Assembly (NCBI GenBank): GCA_015680685.1
Contig: MNCI01015802.1
Span: 418,518-482,517 of the forward strand
From: Gnetum montanum
Lineage: Eukaryota > Streptophyta > Gnetopsida > Gnetales > Gnetaceae
Direction of reading: 5' to 3'
Length of the DNA: 64,000 bases
Below, piece after piece: positions 58,376-64,000 of this stretch. The notes below the pieces were generated by a model. That model was not told the DNA's origin and did no database searches. It saw only the letters and a program-made list of their open reading frames with translations. How positions within the stretch are numbered: the stretch's first letter is position 1; the number at the start of each line of letters is the position of its first letter. The translations under genes were made by a program, and so were the position numbers.

Positions 58376-59850
58376 TTTTGGCAACCATTTGGGACCACCA
58401 ACATTAGAAGCCTCATGGACTTATGACCTTGGGAAGTCACAAGATCGAAGGTGTTCTTCAAATAGGGTTTAGGTGCTTGCTGGTCTTGGGCAACACCAAG
58501 GCCTAGATACCTCCAAATAGACTCAGTAGTTATGAAATGAACTAATCGTAAGTATGTGTTTGCTGTTGTGAATGTTGAAATGCTTGGGTTCTGTATGAAA
58601 CTGTAATTGGCTATCATAAAAGAAATTTGGCAAACTTTGTCAAATATTGTGAGTTGTTGGAGATTCCTATTTTGTCCAATCACTTAGTCTATATAGTCCC
58701 TATAGTACATTACCTGTAATAAATAAAATTTTTCAAAAAAAAAATTTGAGCACAATTCTACCAATCTACTCCTAATTTTCCCCAAAGAGAAAGTTCCACA
58801 AGAAAACTAGAAATAGAGCAAGATTCAATGGACTTAGAAAGAGAAAGAAAAAAAAGCAGATTTGTGTTAAATCTTAAATATTTAAGCAAGATAAATTGAC
58901 ATGAGGAAATACTTCACAATAAAGCTATTCCTAATTCAATAACTATGAATTGTCTATACCTTCTGAGCTCAATAAGCAATTTCATAAAAGACAATCTTAT
59001 TATACTATCAAAAATGTTGCGTAAAAGAAAAAGTACAAGTCTCTATTTTGGCTAGTTAATAGTTGTCAAAAATTGCATTCAACAAAGCTTTGAAAAAAAT
59101 TGACAATTTGAAGATTGAAATACCAAGGCAATAGACTTTAAAAATAAAGATGATATTTCAGTCCCATCAAAGTATCAAAGATTTCCCTAGATCCTCTATG
59201 CTCAAAACAGGAAATTTCATTAAGATATTAATATTAAATTGCTTTTGAGGCTTTTCAACAACATAAGCTCTTCTATGGTAAATCTTAATAGGAGTCTAAT
59301 ATTGCGCAAAAATAGAGCTATAAAAGAAACTTAGAAAAAATCTCAAAATTAAATGACAAGCACGATACTAGCTAAATCATTAGCTAAGTAACTAAAATAA
59401 AATAGGATGAAATGAACTTACAGGATTAAAACAAAGTAGCCAAATTTATGTCTTTAGCAAGCCATGCTTTTACAATTTTCAAAGTTGCTTTTTCCAATTT
59501 TTTTCTTTCTTCTCCTCCTTTCAATTCTACTTTTGAAGCCCCTTTTATAGTGACCTTAAGGTAGTTACAATAATCATGAGAAGTGAAGGATATTACAAAT
59601 ATATAGGTATATTAATTTATAACTACCTTAGAAGTTATTAGAAATTTGAGCTATGGTTGCCAACTGTTTCCTTGATAAGAAACATCTTGGAAGTTATCAT
59701 AACAAGTTAGAAAAATTAGAAAGATAGATGCCATAGTTGGTAAGTGTCATGTCAAATGCAAACATTTAGGAGGTTTAGTTATACTTCTATACAATTTTTA
59801 GAAAAAATAAAATAATAATTAAAAACAAAGGTCTATATCCCCCCTTTCTA
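58376..59850 (-). mobile_element. Repeat H2: partial or diverged copy of H
   Basis: Begins TTTTGGCAACCATTTGGG (consensus TGTTGGCAACC). Shares long stretches with H1 (gcaacaccaaggcctagata, agaaaactagaaatagagca). A TATA box (minus CTATAAAAGG) lies at 59550-59541. The far boundary was not found; sequence right of about 59850 is not shared with H1 or H3. Confidence 0.7.
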
Positions 59851-62161
59851 AATCATAGCTTCTCGTGTATGTGTTTCTTATTTTTATTCGAACTTATATT
59901 ATATTTTATGTTCATCATAATAATTTATATAGCTTTTTATTATGTTCCAGCCTAAATTTTAAATTTCAAAATGAAATGTAATTCTCTCGAATTAGATGTG
60001 GAAACACAAGAATAAAGGTTTATGGTTTACCACATGTTGCATGGAAGAGGATTCATCATTCACTACGTTGCACCATCTCCATCATCATGGGTGTCATCTT
60101 GGTTAAGGGGAATGATGATGGAAATGCTAGTGTAGTTCTTACCAATTCCAATGATGTTGCTGCATGTCATTATGCATCATTGTTGCATCATTGTTGCGAC
60201 TGTGCATCACTATTTGCAGCATTGTTGCCGCTATGCATGTCACAGAGCAACAAGAAACTCCTTGCATGCATTCTTGTACCAACTGTGCTGACGATGCTGC
60301 TGCGTTGGCACCGTATCATCTACTGCATTTGCATCTACTACCTTTAAAATTGCTACTTCCTCATGGTGGTTTGAATCCTAGAAGGAATTGCATCCAAGAT
60401 TATCTACAGTTGATGATGAGGCTAAGTTTGGGGTTGCATTAGCATTGCAGTTAGGGTTGTACTTAGGTTTGTAGCTTGAAACAACAGTTTTCTTTCATGA
60501 AGAGGAATCAGTTTGTATTAGATGCTGATGATAATAGAGGAAGGATGAGAGTTGTAGAAACATTTCACAAATGCTATTTATCCCAACCTTGAAGCAGGCG
60601 TATTTTCTGGAAATTTTGATAAATTGAAGGCTCATCTTTACCACAATGTTCTGTTGTACCCTAAAATTCAATTCTTGAACAAGAAACGTGAAGTTGCCTG
60701 ATTTTGCCAATCATTACTATTAACGTTTAAATCTTTTGTGATAACAATGAGGATCAATAACTACAAAAAAATTTTGGTAACTGCATTCTTGGCTTTCTGA
60801 GTTGGTTCTCCTTTCAATCTTTAAAGGAAAATCCTTTGTTTGAATCATACTCTTTGATGTGAGGTTTCTATCTTCCTTTTGTTCATCAGATAGGTACACT
60901 ACCCAAAACTACCCACCTACAAAATTAGGTGATAAATATTGGTTTCTTGTCTGTATATTCAAAATATGGCTATGATGATTGGGTATTTTAGTGAGAAGTT
61001 TTAGAGTCTTGCATTATTTTTGATTTTCCATGATTTCTTGCTAAGGCATGTAATGATTGAAATTTCATCAATGCCTGATAGATTTCTTTTCAAGAATTTT
61101 CAATTTACCTTGGAATAGTAAATTATAATACCCTTAAGTGGCACCTATGGCCAACAGACAGTGAAAGCTAATTTACACTTCCAAATGATTACCATTTTAC
61201 CATCAACTAATAGATACAATTTGCATCATTTTATTTTGGCAGCATAGGACCAATATTTTTTCTTCCTTATACCTAAAAAAAATTGATATAGATCCTTATG
61301 AAGATTGTATGACTTGTGCTTAGGTGTGTATGTTATGCATGTTATTAGTTTGATATATGTTATCATTGAGCACTTAGTATTTCATGTTGATGAGCTTTGA
61401 GATGCATGTGTGTATTAATGCTATTATGTATCTTTTAGTACATATATAAATTATTTTTACCATTCAACAAATGTGCACTATTCCTATTATTCACTATGAT
61501 AGGATTTCATGAGAGGTTGGTTAGAAGCATGGCATGGTTGATGATATGTGGTTTGCATGATATTCCTAGAGTATGTTTTATGACCTTGTTTGTTATGTTA
61601 TGATGGTAGTAGTTAAATTATATTTAATTTAATTATTTTTAGTTTTATGTTAAAGGATATTAGGATATTTTCTGGATGATAGTTTATCTGCATATGCTTT
61701 GCTAATTATTTTAGTATGTATGCGAATGTTACATAAGAGTTGAGGAAGTTACATGTGTGGTGAGAAGGATTAATGATAATATTTTTTTAGTTTAGCTTTT
61801 AGTTTGGCAATCGACTATTTTTTGCCATTTCATGGGTTTTTTAATCTTCTATTAAGATTTCCACATCTCTTTTATTCCACACACCTTAACTATTTGGGAT
61901 CACGATAGAGTGGTGTTGTGGAAGATTAAAGTTGTTAGAGGTGTTGGTGGAATTTAGATTTGTTGTGCTTTTCATTAGATCTTTACTATCTTGTTCTCTT
62001 CTCTTGTGGATTTCTTCATACAAATTTGGAGTTGAGTATTCTTAGCTCCTTTTCCATTTACATTTGCATGTTTGTGCACATTTATGAGATGGGTTTAGTA
62101 ATATTAAATTTTCATATTATTATTATGTAGTTTGTAGTTTGTTGGATATTACTTTGATCAT
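59851..62161. other. Degenerate AT-rich DNA; CAT/TTG-rich low-complexity stretch
   Basis: 60140-60240 holds gcatcattgttg-type repeats that create a short Cys/His/Leu frame, not a gene. It may include the far part of H2. Nothing else recognised. Confidence 0.45.
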
Positions 62162-63194
62162 TGATGAGTGGCGAGGTACCCCTACACTCAACCATACGGT
62201 TACGAGCATGCACGCACGATCCGGTTGAACTCCGCAGACGAAATGCCTTAACACCACAAGAAACACTTGGGGTGAATCATTCGTTGTCTTCCCAGGCTTG
62301 CTTGTAAGTGTCACGGTGTATGGTTAAGCAAGTCTGAGGTATGTGATTTTTTTGGTATTTTTCGGTTTATCTTCTATGCTATCAGAGGAAAGGGTTGAGA
62401 AACTAAGCTAACTCTAACTAATGTCCTAAGTCTAAATTAACTAGCGTCAGCATCCGTTCCCACTTAGCGGACACACCCTGAACTATGCAACTGTGGCTTA
62501 CCAAACGCTAATCGTTACTGGGATCACCACATGTAACGCAAGTGCTCGAAGTGGTCGTACTGAGGCACCTATTTAGCTTAAGCGTGATAAGCAACCGATT
62601 CCTTAGCTAGCCGTACACACCCGTGGGTGCTCGTAACTAAGTCGTAATTATCACAATTTCTAGCCTAGCAATGAGTAGTCGATTCCTTGACTAGCCGTAC
62701 ACATTGGACTACCACTGGGATTACCAAGCACAGAATCCTAGAATACGCTACTGGGTTACCAAGCAGCCAATTCTCGTAATCAAGTCGTACTCATGCGTTG
62801 CGACAAGCAGCCGATTCCTTGACTAGCCGTACACGTCCGTGGATGCTCGTAATCAAGTCGTACTTGTGCGCACTAGGAAAGCAGTAAATAAACAACAATA
62901 AATAAAGCCACGTGCTGCAAGGTTTATCCAATCAAGTTTGTCTTTATTGCCGTACACAACTTGGGTTCAGGTTACAAGTTGCTCGAATAAAGAGTCGTTC
63001 ACTCTAGGACTCCTACTGCGGGCACATGGGAAAAATTCTAACTCTGGAGTGATCAATCTGCCAGAGCTTCGCTACTTCTAGCCAGGATTGGCAAATGAAG
63101 GGAGTGCCGCCTCTTATTTATAGATATGGCGGCGGACCGCGATATCGCAGGGGAAGATGCGATATCGCTGCTCAGTGCATGTCGCGTCTCATCA
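62162..63194 (-). repeat. 3' LTR of element K
   Basis: 1033 bp, the longest LTR here. U3 module: CGCGATATCGCA and TGCGATATCGCT (63138-63170). TATA box TATTTATA at 63115-63122 (plus strand). The extra length comes from about three copies of a unit with gattccttgactagccgtac and cgtaatcaagtcgtact in 62590-62870. Confidence 0.92.
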
Positions 63195-63210
63195 TACCCC
63201 CATGACTGAA
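63195..63210 (-). promoter_or_regulatory. Polypurine tract of K
   Basis: Minus strand ttcagtcatgggggta directly before TGATGAG. Confidence 0.8.
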
Positions 63211-63331
63211 TGAAAACTCATCCTCGAGTTCCTTACAATGATATCAGGTAGGTATGGGATTATTAGGGGAAATGGAACTAATGGGGTGACATGTGAACGG
63301 TCTTTATTACAAGACTTGACAAAACTGGTGT

Positions 63332-63582
63332 TCATGACAACAAGGGTAAACACCTTATTACAATGACATCAGGCCGCATTTGGCAGCTGAGAGAAAAGAG
63401 GAGAGAGAATAGAAGAGAAGAAGAGAGAAGAGTCTTGTTGCTGCCAACGCCTAGATTACGCCTTCTGTTGTCCATCCGTAAGTGCATTATCAATTGTGCT
63501 CCTTGCATAGCGGCTTCAATGATGCTCCACTCCAAGTGTTTGCTCCAAATCCATTCCGTTGTTGTATGATGGCCATCTGCAC
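63332..63582 (-). pseudogene. Second-ORF start of element K, short remnant
   Basis: Minus strand gtgttgtgggtgcag then ATG at 63576: MAIIQQRNGFGANTWSGA, stop soon after. An overlapping frame is open for 100 codons, but its G counterpart is not conserved in that frame. The acceptor-plus-ATG layout matches G (56050), B (17541) and A (172). Confidence 0.5.
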
Positions 63583-63784
63583 CCACAACACAATCATATA
63601 TTAGCAAGGGTAATTGAATCATTAAGTAAATCATACCTTGCTTCGGTTTAGGTTCCTTGGCTAAGTTGTGGTATGGCTAATATGGATCCGGGAAAAGGGA
63701 GATGATGACTACCGAAGGTGTAGGGGTTAGGAAAAAAAACAAAAAAATTCGGGGCTTAGGATAAAAAACGAAAAATCAGGCCCC

Positions 63785-63804
63785 GTACCCCCATGACTAA
63801 TCGC
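63785..63804 (-). promoter_or_regulatory. Internal PPT-like copy in K
   Basis: Minus strand gcgattagtcatgggggtac, matching the terminal PPT 590 bp downstream. Confidence 0.55.
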
Positions 63805-63971
63805 AAACCTCCGGTAGCGTTAGAATGGAGAACGAAAAGGAGTAGGAAAGATAGGTAAAAAGGGACAACTATGGCATCGGTGAAGGGGATGTCATGATGG
63901 AAATGAACAAAAATGTGTTAATTAATTGCAAAAATGTTGAGGAAAAGAAGGTAACTAATGTTCCAAATAGG

Positions 63972-64000
63972 AATGTCAGTGGGTCCTCCCCAAAGCAGGC
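63972..64000 (-). other. Conserved 3' UTR block of K
   Basis: Minus strand gcctgctttggggaggaccc plus actgacatt, at the window edge. Confidence 0.6.

Larger units (their letters stand above)
62162..64000 (-). mobile_element. Athila-type element K, 3' LTR and 3' UTR (continues right)
   Basis: Minus strand: conserved 3' UTR block (64000-63972), internal PPT-like copy, second-ORF acceptor and start, terminal PPT, then the LTR. Left of the LTR is ATCAT, not a PBS, so this is the 3' LTR and ATCAT should be one target copy. Closely related to G over the whole 3' UTR. Confidence 0.88.

Noticed and set aside
60087-60442. Overlapping 86- and 92-codon ORFs rich in Cys, His and Leu
   Set aside because: Generated by a low-complexity gcatcattgttg stretch; no family similarity.

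Overview
Plant nuclear DNA, almost entirely transposable elements. It is AT-rich, shows no bacterial features, and carries Ty3/gypsy polyproteins of the Athila/Tat type. Five elements have primer-binding sites complementary to plant tRNA-Asp, and one has a tRNA-iMet site. Nested, decayed insertions and solo LTRs point to a large repeat-rich genome. The sequence does not identify the species.

Layout. (1) 1-4915: minus-strand Athila-type element A (gag only; its 3' end lies left of the window). (2) 4916-24126: older gag-only element J (minus, tRNA-iMet PBS). Its 3' LTR is split by the 16.4 kb plus-strand Athila-type element B (5179-21617). B carries broken gag, PR, RT, RNase H and IN, plus a second, coiled-coil ORF in the env position. 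A 3 kb LTR-like repeat (H3, with a 736 bp N gap) lies inside B. (3) 24666-37467: two copies of a 307 bp LTR-like repeat bracket an intron-less, broken CCR4-type deadenylase gene on the minus strand. That gene is cut by the complete Athila-type element C (26194-36269). (4) 37468-39406: a Copia-like LTR region and solo LTR D. (5) 41093-43375: five tandem copies of a ~460 bp unit. (6) 44298-56428: remnant of element F, with solo LTR E inside its 5' LTR and element G inside its gag. G has lost RT-RH-IN and its 3' LTR, and is itself split by H1. (7) 56429-62161: degenerate DNA with a possible LINE scrap and repeat H2. (8) 62162-64000: 3' LTR and 3' UTR of minus-strand element K, which continues to the right.

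The Athila-type elements share LTR ends (TGATGAG...CTCATCA), 5 bp target duplications where testable, a gag family, repeated hairpins and purine tracts in the 3' UTR, and a splice-acceptor-like AG directly before a second ORF. They differ in the first 100-150 bp of the LTR. There each subfamily has its own short, often palindromic repeat module upstream of a TATA box. The most interesting signals are this interchangeable U3 module, the env-position second ORF, and the repeated hairpins and polypurine tracts. Every coding region is broken. No intact host gene, tRNA, rRNA or CRISPR was seen.
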